From positions 1 to 10,712 of the forward strand of contig VBLN01000145.1 of assembly GCA_005878685.1 (NCBI GenBank): 10,712 nt of DNA, given 5' to 3'. Shown piece by piece: positions 1 to 9,091 of this stretch. The stretch comes from Deltaproteobacteria bacterium. GTDB lineage: Bacteria > Desulfobacterota > Binatia > UBA9968. The notes beneath the pieces are model-generated. The model had not been told where the DNA came from, made no database searches, and saw only the letters and a program-made list of their open reading frames with translations. Numbering within the stretch: position 1 is the first letter of the stretch; every line of letters begins with the position of its first letter. The translations under genes and the position numbers were made by a program.

Positions 1-2
1 CC

Positions 3-224
3 ATTGACCGAATCATGAAAGGAGCCGGAGGATTCCCCATGGGCCCCTTTGAATTGATGGACCTCATCGGGAACGACATTAACTTTGCCGCGACCGAGTC
101 GCTGTATCTATCTTTCTTCCACGATCCCAGGTTCCGGCCCAGCCCAATCCAACAGCGGCTGGTCCAAGCGGGAAATCTAGGCAGAAAAACCGGTAGAGGC
201 TTCTACAACTATGGCGAAAAATAG
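3..224 (+). CDS. 3-hydroxyacyl-CoA dehydrogenase, C-terminal end (partial)
   Basis: The reading frame enters from the left edge and ends with TAG at 222-224, giving the last 73 residues. They match the C-terminal helical domain of 3-hydroxyacyl-CoA dehydrogenases: [17 protein letters not shown], then DPRF.PS.IQQ.LV.AG.LGRK and the closing [10 protein letters not shown]. This pattern is closest to the PaaH/PaaC type (3-hydroxyadipyl-CoA dehydrogenase of phenylacetate degradation), which oxidises a 3-hydroxyacyl-CoA with NAD+ in the cytoplasm. PaaH-type enzymes carry a second, degenerate copy of the fold fused behind this domain. Here a stop codon intervenes and that second half is the next ORF, which overlaps by 14 nt. 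The Rossmann and catalytic parts lie outside the window, so substrate is inferred from the tail and the adjacent thiolase. A short-chain 3-hydroxybutyryl-CoA dehydrogenase is the alternative. Confidence 0.85.
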   Translation: MDRIMKGAGGFPMGPFELMDLIGNDINFAATESLYLSFFHDPRFRPSPIQQRLVQAGNLGRKTGRGFYNYGEK

Positions 225-942
225 TCTGATCATCATCGGGAAGAACCGCTTGGCGCAAGAGCTGCTTGAGTTAAGCCGAGCCAGCGGCTTTGACGCAAAG
301 ATCTATCCTGACGCCTACACCGTGACGAGCCCTGGTTCCTTAATCATCGAAACATGCACCGGGGAGGAAAACGAGAAAAGAGAAATCATCAAAAGGCTCG
401 ACGCCCAATTCCCTTCTTCCGTCATCCTGACCTCATGCTTAGGGTCGAGCACAACCCGAATCTCCTCCTGGACGACGCGACCCGAGCGCATCGTCGGCTT
501 CGCCACCTTCTATCCCTTTAAGGAAAAAAAGGTGATAGAGTTAAGCTCAGGCTTGAGAACTCAAGAACAGGCACTGCAAGAGACGGAAACCTTGTTCCGC
601 GCTCTTGGAAAGGAGCCGGTGAGAGTGAAAGACGCGCCCGGGCTGATCTTTCCGCGGATCCTGAGTCTCATCATTAATGAGGCGATCAGAAGCCTGGACG
701 AAGGCGTGGCTAAAGCAGACGAGATCGACGTGGCCATGCGGCTCGGCGTCAACTATCCGTCAGGCCCGTTGCGTTGGGCGGACCAGATTGGGCTCGATGA
801 GGTGCTGGCGGTTCTAGAAGGGCTGCAGCAGGAGACCGGTGACGATCGTTATCGGCCCGCACCCCTGCTCAAAAAGATGGTCTTGGCAGGTTGGCTTGGC
901 GAGAGAAACGGCAAGGGCCTTTATAACTACGGAGAAGTTTGA
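211..942 (+). CDS. Degenerate 3-hydroxyacyl-CoA dehydrogenase-fold protein, second half of a PaaH-like enzyme
   Basis: This 243-residue protein resembles the second, non-catalytic half of PaaH-type dehydrogenases. Residues 5-110 are a decayed Rossmann domain: the glycine-rich loop reads IIIGKNRLA instead of GxGxx[14 protein letters not shown] (90-102) sits where active enzymes have RPERFVGLHFFNP, so the catalytic His is Ala98. The conserved Glu of the His-Glu pair appears kept as Glu110, and the active-site Asn after the DxPG motif is Pro148. Residues 140-243 form the helical domain, with [22 protein letters not shown] and a final GKGLYNYGE that echoes the end of the upstream gene. The ATG at 211 lies inside the end of the previous gene, with a weak TAGAGG at 194-199, so translation is probably coupled. 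I infer a structural or dimerising partner for the upstream enzyme rather than an independent dehydrogenase. Confidence 0.82.
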   Translation: MAKNSLIIIGKNRLAQELLELSRASGFDAKIYPDAYTVTSPGSLIIETCTGEENEKREIIKRLDAQFPSSVILTSCLGSSTTRISSWTTRPERIVGFATFYPFKEKKVIELSSGLRTQEQALQETETLFRALGKEPVRVKDAPGLIFPRILSLIINEAIRSLDEGVAKADEIDVAMRLGVNYPSGPLRWADQIGLDEVLAVLEGLQQETGDDRYRPAPLLKKMVLAGWLGERNGKGLYNYGEV

Positions 943-951
943 GGGAACACT

Positions 952-2154
<1,203 letters not shown>

Positions 2155-2183
2155 CTTCAAAGACACGGCGTTTTTTTCCAAGC

Positions 2184-2969
2184 ATGAAAGTTAGCCGCCG
2201 CAAGGCTGTCGGTATTGGCGTCATCGCTCTAGTCCTCCTTATCGCAGCCTCCCTCTTCGTTGCGGTCAACGTCCTTGTTGACAGAAATGCTGACCGTCTT
2301 GTCCAAGAAATCCAGAAAAGCCTGGGAAGAAAGCTGACCTTCGATCAGCTCCAGCCTGATTTTTGGGGAAGCCTAGGACTCTCGGTCATGCAGTTGCGGG
2401 TCGCCGAAGACCAGCGCTTTGCCGCGAGTCCTTTCATTCAGACCAAAAAGCTGAAGCTACAGCTCGGCTGGCTGCCGCTTCTTTTGGGCCGGGTAGAAAT
2501 CAAAAGACTAATTTTAGACGAGCCCGAGATCCAGATCATCAGAAACGAAGCGGGGAACCTGAATCTTTTGGCCCTCGCCGCTCCGAAAGAATCGCCGCGC
2601 GAGGCCAAAGAGAAAAAAACGCAGGCCACACCGGAGCTGTTCGTCTCGGCGGTGCGCGTGGACAACGGCAAGATCCACTATGTCGATCGGTCCGTCAAGG
2701 AGCCTGTCGAAGTGGTCATCCGCAATGTCGACCTGGATCTCCGAGGTCTGACCCTGTCGGGCAAGGCAGCGATCAAGCTGGCAGCCAATCTTTTCTTTGA
2801 AAGCCAACGGCAAAACATAAGCTTAGAGGGCAAGATTGGGCCGTTTCAGGCGGGAAGCGAATGGACGCAGCAGCCTCGAATGGACGCAGCAGCCAGTCGA
2901 TCTCAAGGTCCGCGCCGATCCTCTGCACCTGCCTCAGCTCGCGCGCGCCCTTCCTTCGCTAAGAGATAA
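2184..2969 (+). pseudogene. AsmA-family envelope protein, N-terminal fragment of a frameshifted gene
   Basis: The frame opens with an N-terminal membrane anchor (residues about 8-31, after the basic start MKVSRRK) and continues as the AsmA N-terminal region: ADRLVQEIQKSLGRKLTFDQL, a short hydrophobic stretch LGWLPLLLGRVEIKRLILDEPEI and EAGNLNLLAL. AsmA-like proteins are inner-membrane-anchored periplasmic proteins linked to lipid transport and outer membrane homeostasis. Homology holds to about residue 231 (GSEWTQQP). After that the frame turns into arginine- and alanine-rich junk until the stop at 2969, because a 19-bp tandem duplication at 2858-2895 shifts the frame. Removing one repeat unit restores a single 868-residue ORF from 2184 to 4809. 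The ATG at 2184 has no clear SD; a T7 run (2171-2177) lies just upstream. The gene starts 29 nt after the thiolase. Confidence 0.8.
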
Positions 2970-4809
2970 GACTGAATTCTATCTCGGCATCACCGGTCCG
3001 TTCACATTCAAGGCAAGGCTTCTCGGCACGGTTAAACGTCCCCGAATTATCGATTTGAATCTCATAGGAGCCGTATTCGACTCGGACAGAAAGAACGCGA
3101 GTGTAAGCGGAGAATGGGATTTCTCCCGTGGGGGTACCTGGACCGACGGCGTGATCAAAGGGAAAGTCACGGTCGATCCGGTAGGTTTGGAGCAGCTCAG
3201 AAAGTTGCCCGCTGTGAAACACGTGCTTCCTTCCGCTCTTGCCACTACGGGTCTCGTCGGCGTGACGGCTGATCTCCAAGGTCCGTTGGATGACCTAAAA
3301 GTGCGCGCCCTGATTAAAGCAACCGAGAGCGATATCCAATACGGTCAATGGTTCAAGAAGGCCAAGGGGGTTCCGGTGGTGGTAGAGCTGAAGGGTGAGC
3401 GGCACAAAGACCGGCTCCTCTTTGAGCCGTCCACCCTCACTCTCCACAACACGAAGTTGACATTCTCTGGGCTGCTGGAAAATTCGCGTGAGCAGCGGCT
3501 CACCTTAAAGCTACGCTCCGACGAAACGCATTTGTCTGGGTGGGATCGACTCGTGCCCTTTTTCTCCTCATACAGTCCGGCAGGGAATCTCCGACTCGAC
3601 CTCTCAGTCAAAAAAAATTTCAGCCCGGGAGACGGGGGAATCGATATCCAAGGAAACCTTGATCTCGCAGATGTTCAGCTCAAAGACAAAAAGAACGGGC
3701 GCAGCATTGACAAGATGACGGCATCACTTTCTTTCCGCGGCAGAGAAGCACGCACGGATAATGGCACCGTACGTCTGGGCTCTTCCGATTTCGCCTTTGA
3801 GGCTACGGTCAGTGACCTCTCCGAACCTATTGTCCGCTACACGCTGCGCTCCCCCAAGGTCAACCTTGCGGACCTTACGGGCTCCCCAGCGTATAAGACA
3901 GATGAAATGAAGAGTCTATTGAGCACGGGCGAGCTCGATGCCGGGAAAGAAAAGACATCTCTCCGGGGCAACATCACCTCTTCTGAAGGGATTCTCCAAG
4001 AGCTTCCCTACCGCAACCTGCGCGGTGAAATCGCCTGGTCTTCAGGGAATTTTAGCTTCAAGAATCTATCGCTTCAGGTATTGAGCGGGACTTTGCGAGG
4101 AGCCGGAGACTGGGATACGGGACCGGACAATTCCCAGCGGATGGCCCTACAAACACGCATCGAAAGCGTCGATCTAAAATCCCTGCTCACGCAAAAGTTT
4201 CCCAAATTCAAAGACAATATTGACGGACAGCTCAATCTCAATGCGAAGCTGCGCGGAGCAAGCAAGAATGGTACGGGCATCCAGGATAACCTACAAGGAG
4301 AAGGAGACACTCAAGTTCGCAGCGGCACGCTCAAGGACTTTAATTTGATCCAGCTTGTCCTGTCGAAGATCAGCGCGCTGCCCGGAATGTCGAATCTCAT
4401 CTCCTCTCGCACCTCTCCGCGCTACAGCGCCATGTTCGAGAGACAGGACACCCCTTTTGAGACTCTGGCGGCGACCTTCACGGTCGAGCAGGGACGGATT
4501 CTGAGCAAGGATTTTCACATGGCTACTCCTGACTATTCCATCCGCGGCGAGGGTTGGGTCGGCTTTGATAAGAGCATGAAATGGAACGCGACTTTGACTA
4601 TGTCCACTCAGTTTAGCCGGGAACTGATGCAGGAACAAAAAAATGTCCGCTATCTGCTGGACCGGCAGGGGAGGCTCTCCGTTCCATTCCGTCTCGAAGG
4701 GACTCTTCCCCGTGTCCAGGCCAAGCCTGACGTTCAAAAGCTCGCCGAAGCGATCCAGCGTGGTTTCCTTAAAAGGGGAAGGGAACGATTGCCTGGGGGG
4801 AAACACTAA
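2836..4809 (+). pseudogene. AsmA-family envelope protein, main C-terminal part of the frameshifted gene
   Basis: The frame can be opened from a TTG at 2836, but true family sequence begins around 2880 (EWTQQPVDLKVRADPLHLPQLA) and directly continues the upstream fragment. It is a long, beta-strand-rich, repetitive periplasmic region with alternating hydrophobic strands and repeated units of the type LRGEIAWSSGNFSFKNLSLQVLSG, typical of AsmA/YhdP/TamB bridge-like proteins. The C-terminal AsmA-like domain is recognisable near 4290-4640 by LQGEGDTQVRSGTLKDFNLI..VLSKI..LPG, then FHMATPDYSIRGEGWV. There is no ATG with an SD near the start of the homologous part, so independent translation of this piece is doubtful. 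If the duplication is an assembly error or a polymorphic state, the complete gene would be intact. The body of the frame has kept its coding character with no further stops, which argues that the disruption is recent. Confidence 0.8.
2858..2895. repeat. 19-bp tandem duplication causing the AsmA frameshift
   Basis: The 18-mer CGAATGGACGCAGCAGCC occurs at 2858-2875 and again, exactly, at 2877-2894; the copies are separated by one T, so the repeat period is 19 bp. Nineteen is not a multiple of three. The upstream frame reads SEWTQQP in the first copy and the downstream frame reads EWTQQP in the second. Deleting one unit joins the two halves of the AsmA gene without loss or gain of residues. Confidence 0.93.
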
Positions 4810-4876
4810 AAGGATCGGAATTGACTCTTTAAGAAATAATCATCACCCTAAAAATTCAAGCATCCCATCATTTAGC

Positions 4877-5152
4877 ATGAAAGCTCGCGAAATTTACCTT
4901 CAGGTTCAGCGTGAAGACATCGCCTACATCCAAGCCGTCTTCGAATCCTACGAAGGGGTGGGAATCATCCGAACTGTGGACCGGAAAAACGCTATCATTG
5001 TCCTCCTCGTCGTGGAGGATTTCTTAACCACAGCTCGCTCGATCCTCGCCTCTCTGAAAAACGAAGTCGCCGTTATCGAGATCCCTCGGCCCGCCGATAT
5101 CGGTGAGGACTGGCTGCTACAAGAGCTCTCTGCGGAATCTCTTCCAAAGTAA
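4877..5152 (+). CDS. DUF4911-like small protein
   Basis: This 91-residue protein starts MKAREIYLQVQREDIAYIQ and continues with AVFESYEGVGIIRTVDRKNAIIVLLVVEDFLTTARSILASLKNEV. The layout (short N-terminal strand, EDI.YI helix, E.Y.G....RT strand turn, LLV strand, then a helix ending L..L) resembles DUF4911, a small alpha/beta domain of unknown function. The frame is open further upstream into the AsmA gene, but ATG 4877 is the first codon giving family-like sequence. No convincing SD precedes it. Its TAA stop (5150-5152) overlaps the ATG of the RNase R gene by one base (TAATG), so the two are probably translated in a coupled manner. I infer a role connected to RNase R only from this position. 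It contains no cysteine and no membrane segment. Confidence 0.75.
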   Translation: MKAREIYLQVQREDIAYIQAVFESYEGVGIIRTVDRKNAIIVLLVVEDFLTTARSILASLKNEVAVIEIPRPADIGEDWLLQELSAESLPK

Positions 5153-7311
5153 TGGCTCAACCGCAGCCGATCAAACAACAGATACTGGCGTTTTTTTTCT
5201 CCAAGCCAGCTCAACGCCTTACGCCGGGAGAAATCCTCAAGAAGTTGAGACTCTCGCGAGAAAAGCTGGAATCCATACAGGTTTGCCTGGCAGAGCTAGC
5301 GCGTGAAGGAAAGATCGTACGACTCAAGAAGAATCATTTTGCCCTTCCGGACGCAGCACACTGCTTGACCGGCAAGGTCCAGGCCCATCCGGACGGCTTC
5401 GGCTTTCTCATCCCGGACGATGCGGCAAGAGACGATATCTATCTGAGCCGGCGCGAGATGCGCCGCGTCATGCATGGAGACCGAGTCATGGTCCGCCTCG
5501 ACAGAAAGCAGCGAGGCCAAACGGAAGCCCATGTCGTGCAGATTTTAGAGCGCGGACAACAGCGCCTGTTGGGAACTTATCAGGAATTCCAAGGCGAGGC
5601 CTACTTGATCCCGATGGATCCAAGAGTCGGTCCCGCCATTCCGTTGGCTCCGGGAGATCAGAAGCCCGATCGAGGAAAGGTTATAGCGGCGGAGATCTTA
5701 CGTTACGGAACCGGCTTCTCTCCTCCTCAAGGAAAGCTGCTGCAGATCTTAGGCGACCCCGATGACCCCGAGGCTCAGGCTCAGGCGATCATTTTCCGCT
5801 ATGGTCTGCCGTCGAGCTTCAGTCCGGAGGCGCGTCTCGAGGCGAAAAGTTGCCCGACGACCGCCGACCCCGAGGAGTCCGCATCCCGCGTCGATCTCAG
5901 GCCGATCCGGACCTTCACGATCGACGGCGAGAAAGCACGCGATTTCGACGACGCCGTGAGCATCGAAAAATTGGACGGTGTTTATCGGCTTTATGTCTCC
6001 ATCGCCGACGTCGGTTGCTACGTGAGACCTAAGACAGCCCTGGATCAAGAAGCTTACGAGAGAGGGACGAGCGTCTACTTTCCCGATCGGGCGATTCCGA
6101 TGCTCCCCGAAGAACTTTCGAACGGCATCTGCAGTCTCAACCCTTCTGAAGAACGGTTGACGAAAACCGCACTGCTGGAGATCAACGGGCAGGGAGAGAT
6201 CCTTGGCAGCCGCTTTGTCAATTCAATCATTCGGAGCCACGCGCGGATGACTTACACCGAAGTACGCCGCATCCTCGTCGACAAAGATCCTGAGAGCCTG
6301 GAGCGGTACCGCACGTTCGTCGATGACTTCAAGACGATGGAAGAGCTCGCCCTGCTTCTGTGTGAGAAGCGAAGACAAAGAGGCAGTCTGGATTTTGACC
6401 TCCCTGAAGCCGAGATCGTCCTGGATCTCCAAGGCATGCCCGAGAACATCGTGCGCGCGGAGCGTAATATCGCGCACCGGATCATTGAGGAATTCATGAT
6501 CGCGGCCAACGAGGCCGTAGCGCGCCACCTCAGGGAAAAGGAGTTTCCTCTTCTTTACCGCGTGCATGAGGGACCGGAACGCGATGCTGTAGAGGCTCTA
6601 GCTTCCTTTCTCTTGAGTCTGGGATATCGACTGCCACAGAAAAAAGAAAAAGTTGCCCCCCAAGAGCTTCAGAGGCTCCTTGAGGCCTGTCGCGGAAAAC
6701 CGGAAGAGAGGGTCATCAATCGCGTCCTGCTCCGAACCATGAAACAGGCCCATTATGCCCCGACAAATATCGGTCACTTCGGCCTCGCCTCGTCCTGCTA
6801 TACCCATTTCACGTCGCCGATTCGTCGCTATCCCGATCTAACCGTGCATCGGATGTTGGACAAAGTTCTTCAGGGAAAAAAGCTCAGACCCAAGGAAAGA
6901 GACGAACTCAATACCTATCTGGAAGAAGCGGGAAAACACACCTCAGAGCGCGAGAGAATCGCAATGGACGCCGAGCGCGATATGGTCGATCTCAAGAAGG
7001 CCCAATTCATGATGGACAAGATCGGCGCCGAGTTCCCCGGTTTTATCGTGAGCCTGGCAAACTTTGGTTTTTTTGTTGAACTGGAGAACTATTTCGTCGA
7101 AGGCTTAGTCAAACTCTCTTCCCTTACGGACGACTCGTACCATTACTATGAGAAAGAATACCTCATCAAAGGCCACCGCCACGGCCGCAAATTCCGCCTC
7201 GGCGATCCGGTCCGCGTCAAAGTGACGCGCATTAACGCGTTTCGCAGTGAAATCGACTTCGAACTCGTCGCCCAATCCACTACAGACCAGCCCGGGATTA
7301 TTCACCGTTGA
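5152..7311 (+). CDS. rnr: Ribonuclease R (RNB-family 3'-5' exoribonuclease)
   Basis: This is a complete 719-residue cytoplasmic exoribonuclease that degrades structured RNA processively from the 3' end. Domain order: winged-helix-like N-terminus (about 5-60), cold-shock domains (from about 72, LTGKVQAHPDGFGFLIPDD), RNB catalytic domain (about 250-580) and S1 domain (about 625-709). The metal-binding aspartates of the RNB motif are Asp258, Asp264, Asp266 and Asp267 in TIDGEKARDFDDAV, with the same spacing as in E. coli RNase R. The conserved HFTSPIRRYPDL is at 552-563 and ERIAMDAERDMVDLKKAQFM follows. The last residues after FELVA (STTDQPGIIHR) are not family-like and run into repeat-type sequence, so the original C-terminus may have been replaced. 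A T8 run at 5191-5198 encodes the three Phe near the start. Start ATG 5152 is coupled to the upstream stop. Confidence 0.96.
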   Translation: MAQPQPIKQQILAFFFSKPAQRLTPGEILKKLRLSREKLESIQVCLAELAREGKIVRLKKNHFALPDAAHCLTGKVQAHPDGFGFLIPDDAARDDIYLSRREMRRVMHGDRVMVRLDRKQRGQTEAHVVQILERGQQRLLGTYQEFQGEAYLIPMDPRVGPAIPLAPGDQKPDRGKVIAAEILRYGTGFSPPQGKLLQILGDPDDPEAQAQAIIFRYGLPSSFSPEARLEAKSCPTTADPEESASRVDLRPIRTFTIDGEKARDFDDAVSIEKLDGVYRLYVSIADVGCYVRPKTALDQEAYERGTSVYFPDRAIPMLPEELSNGICSLNPSEERLTKTALLEINGQGEILGSRFVNSIIRSHARMTYTEVRRILVDKDPESLERYRTFVDDFKTMEELALLLCEKRRQRGSLDFDLPEAEIVLDLQGMPENIVRAERNIAHRIIEEFMIAANEAVARHLREKEFPLLYRVHEGPERDAVEALASFLLSLGYRLPQKKEKVAPQELQRLLEACRGKPEERVINRVLLRTMKQAHYAPTNIGHFGLASSCYTHFTSPIRRYPDLTVHRMLDKVLQGKKLRPKERDELNTYLEEAGKHTSERERIAMDAERDMVDLKKAQFMMDKIGAEFPGFIVSLANFGFFVELENYFVEGLVKLSSLTDDSYHYYEKEYLIKGHRHGRKFRLGDPVRVKVTRINAFRSEIDFELVAQSTTDQPGIIHR

Positions 7312-7391
7312 CCATTGCCCGCCTTTGTTCTCTACCTTGGCGCCCTTTGCGCCTTTGCGCGAGATGGCTCCATCCGATTCGTATTTTTGAT

Positions 7392-7413
7392 CGCGCCAAG
7401 ACGCCAAGACTGC
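7392..7413. repeat. 22-bp GCCAAGACGCCAAG-type repeat, copy 1 (inverted relative to 9067-9088)
   Basis: The reverse complement of this 22-mer matches 9067-9088 at 20 of 22 positions. The core is GCCAAGACGCCAAGACTGC here and GCAGTCTTGGCGTCT in the second copy. Repeats of this CGCAAAG/CGCCAAG type are common between genes in environmental bacterial genomes. The two copies bracket the broken dehydrogenase gene. Confidence 0.6.
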
Positions 7414-7500
7414 AAAGATTACTGTCTAATCCTTCCCAGCTAGACGCTCCACCCCTCTAATCCAGACCGAAGTCGATATCCCTCTGGAATCGAGTTGAAG

Positions 7501-7528
7501 TTGACATAACAGGTAGATCTCGCATATT
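7501..7528 (+). promoter_or_regulatory. Possible sigma-70-like promoter of the dehydrogenase gene
   Basis: TTGACA at 7501-7506 is a perfect -35 consensus. After 16 bases, CATATT at 7523-7528 matches TATAAT in four of six positions. Transcription would start near 7535 and leave a leader of about 130 nt before the ATG at 7668. The -10 match is weak, so this is a tentative call. Confidence 0.35.
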
Positions 7529-7654
7529 GTTTGGCCAAAATTAGCGGTAGCCGTTACTCTCTTTATGGTCGCTCTCGAAGCCTTTGAACGTTGACCACTG
7601 GGATGCGGATAATTTTGAGTCGGGCTGACTTAAAAGTTTGCTATCAGTTCATAC

Positions 7655-7660
7655 AGGAGG
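7655..7660 (+). promoter_or_regulatory. Strong Shine-Dalgarno sequence fixing the dehydrogenase start
   Basis: AGGAGG at 7655-7660 lies seven bases before ATG 7668. This decides for 7668 over the alternative upstream start codon at 7638, and the protein then begins directly with a signal peptide. Confidence 0.8.
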
Positions 7661-7667
7661 ATTTCTT

Positions 7668-8282
7668 ATGATTACGCATTCATCAACACAGCATAGGCTA
7701 CCGCTCGCCGGCATTCTCGCTGCGCTTCTCGGCCTAACGCCTGCTTTTGCGCAGCAGGCGGGTGACAAACCGGCGGCAGGACCGGCCGCGCCGTCTGCGG
7801 CGCCTGAGGCGTCAAAACCGATGCCCCCGTTGCAACCGGAGCCAACAACCGTTCCGGGGCGGCCTGACATTCCCAACGCCGAAGTCGCCAAGCAGCTGCG
7901 CAACGTCGCGCCCCTGCCGTTCGGGGCTCCGGAAGACCAGCTGCCAGTCGCGCAGCTCAAGCTGCCCAAGAGCTTCAAGGTCGAGGTCTATGCGAGCGGG
8001 ATTCCGAATGCGCGCTCGCTTAGGCTGGGCGACAAGGGGACCGTGTTCGTCAGCAATCGCCTTCTCGACAAGGTCTACGCCATCGTCGACAAGAACGGGA
8101 AACGCGAGACAAAAGTCATCGCCTCGGGATTGGACCGGCCCAACGGCCTCGCTTTCCACAGGGGCACTCTCTATATCGCCGAAGGCACCAAGATTTCCAA
8201 GCTCGCACGGCTGGAAATTCATGGCCTTGGGGCCGGACAACAAGCTCTACGTGAACGTTGGCTCGCCGTGCAACATCTGTGA
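7668..8282 (+). pseudogene. Sorbosone/glucose dehydrogenase-like protein, N-terminal fragment of a broken gene
   Basis: The frame starts with a signal peptide (about residues 1-28, hydrophobic LAGILAALLGLTPAFA then QQ), followed by an Ala/Pro-rich linker and the beginning of a beta-propeller: LPKSFKVEVYASGIPNARSLRLGDKGTVFVSNR, then ASGLDRPNGLAFHRGTLYIAEGTKISK. This matches periplasmic PQQ-type sorbosone dehydrogenases (COG2133 family), which oxidise sugars or aldehydes. Family sequence ends at residue 178 (about 8201). The remaining 26 residues to the stop at 8282 are out of frame. The propeller continues one frame over from about 8206 (HGWKFMALGPDNKLYV). Relative to my memory of the family, roughly 25-30 residues between IAEGTKISK and HGWKFM are absent, so an internal deletion of length not divisible by three broke the gene. 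Confidence 0.82.
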
Positions 8283-8952
8283 GCCGCCCGCGACCAACGG
8301 GCAGATCCGGCGCATCAACCTCGACGGCAGTGGCGCCGAGGTGGTGGCGCGCGGGGTGCGCAACTCGGTCGGCTTCGACTGGCATCCGGTGACGAAGGAA
8401 TTGTATTTCACCGACAATGGACGTGACTGGCTATCGGAAGACCTGCCCGAAGACGAGCTCAACCGCGCTACCAAGCTGGGCCAGCATTTCGGCTTCCCTT
8501 ACTGCCACCAGGGTAACTTCACGGATCGCGAGTTGGGGTGGGGACGCTCGTGCGACGAGTTCGAGAAGCCGGTCGCCCTACTCGGCCCGCATTCGGCCGC
8601 GCTCGGCATGCGATTCTACACGGGCAAAATGTTCCCGAGCCAGTACCAGAATGCCATCTTCATCGCACGCCACGGCTCCTGGAACCGGACAAAGAAGGTC
8701 GGCGGCGACGTCATCGTCGCGAAACTCAACAAGGACGGCAGTGTGAAGTCGTGGGAGCCGTTCCTAACCGGCTTTCTCCAGAATAATGAATATATCGGCC
8801 GTCCGGTCGACGTGCAGGTCATGAAGGATGGCTCGCTGCTCGTCTCGGACGACCATGCCGGCGCGGTTTACCGTGTGACCTACGGCAGCACCAAGGTCGC
8901 CAGCGTTGAAACTCGAAACCCGAAATCCGAAATTCGAGACAAATCCAAATAA
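8200..8952 (+). pseudogene. Sorbosone/glucose dehydrogenase-like protein, C-terminal part with repeat-derived end
   Basis: This is the continuation of the broken propeller. It shows HGWKFMALGPDNKLYVNVGSP, then CNIC, NGQIRRINLDGSGAEVVARGVRNSVGFDWHP, ELYFTDNGRDWL, DELNRATKLGQHFGFPYCHQG, ARHGSWNR and a final LLVSDDHAGAVYRVTYG. These are strong signatures of the PQQ-dependent sorbosone dehydrogenase family. The frame is also open upstream (to 7747), but that stretch is an arginine/serine-rich shadow of the N-terminal fragment, so the piece has no start of its own. The last 15 or so residues (VETRNPKSEIRDKSK) are encoded by the palindromic repeat that begins near 8905, meaning the native stop codon was lost. 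The cytochrome gene downstream would be its natural electron acceptor. Confidence 0.8.
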
Positions 8953-9056
8953 CCAAAAAGCAATTCGAAACAAGATGGTCTCGGATTTCGATTTCTGAAT
9001 TTCTGACTTGAGTGTCGTGTTTGTTTCGGGTTTCGAGCTTCGGATTTCGGACTTTA
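8905..9056. repeat. Palindromic GAAATCCGAA-type repeat element between the dehydrogenase and cytochrome genes
   Basis: The left arm (about 8908-8946) consists of CGAAACCCGAAATCCGAAA-type units followed by ACAAATCCAAAT. The right arm (about 9018-9053) reads GTTTGTTTCGGGTTTCGAG, then CTTCGGATTTCGG, which is the left arm in reverse complement with substitutions. My hand alignment of the arms matches about 24 of 34 positions. The middle is AT-rich with further CGGATTTCG units. It codes for no plausible protein of its own. It resembles the dispersed hairpin-forming repeats found in many environmental genomes. It could form a large cruciform or hairpin in RNA and act as a transcription attenuator. 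Confidence 0.75.
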
Positions 9057-9066
9057 TACATGCCCC

Positions 9067-9088
9067 GCAGTCTTGGCGTCTCGGCTCG
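9067..9088. repeat. 22-bp repeat, copy 2 (inverted relative to 7392-7413)
   Basis: This copy directly follows the palindromic element and lies just before the hydrophobic signal sequence of the cytochrome. It matches the reverse complement of 7392-7413 at 20 of 22 bases, core GCAGTCTTGGCGTCT. It is in frame with the cytochrome and would encode part of PQSWRLGS if translation started upstream at TTG 9008. Confidence 0.55.
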
Positions 9089-9091
9089 CCG

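Larger units (their letters stand above)
7312..7667. other. Intergenic region with repeat fragments, no gene
   Basis: I see no convincing gene in these 356 bases. The first 110 bases hold low-complexity repeat material: CGCCCTTTGCGCCTTTGCGCG at about 7350-7370 facing a GCCAAGACGCCAAG block at about 7394-7408, forming a rough inverted pair. A 12-mer, CGTTGACCATTG, at 7306-7317 spans the RNase R stop codon and recurs with one mismatch at 7589-7600. A possible promoter and a strong ribosome binding site for the next gene fill the rest. No clear rho-independent terminator for rnr was seen. Confidence 0.6.

Noticed and set aside
4291..4806. A 171-codon antisense ORF over the end of the AsmA gene.
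   Set aside because: The + strand carries clear AsmA-like sequence there, and the antisense product has no recognisable motif or start context.
4643..4876. Upstream extension of the DUF4911-like frame.
   Set aside because: It lies mostly within the AsmA coding sequence in another frame and gives non-family residues; ATG 4877 is preferred.
7306..7600. 12-bp near-direct repeat CGTTGACCA(T/C)TG at 7306-7317 and 7589-7600 as an attachment-site pair.
   Set aside because: It is too short and encloses only 270 bp of intergenic DNA with no integrase; most likely dispersed repeat debris.
7747..8199. The upstream open part of the frame that later encodes the dehydrogenase C-terminal portion.
   Set aside because: It is rich in Arg and Ser and overlaps the genuine signal-peptide frame; it is a shadow, not an N-terminus.
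8905..9056. CRISPR-like array in the GAAATCCGAA repeats.
   Set aside because: The units are short, unevenly spaced and arranged as two opposing arms without unique spacers.
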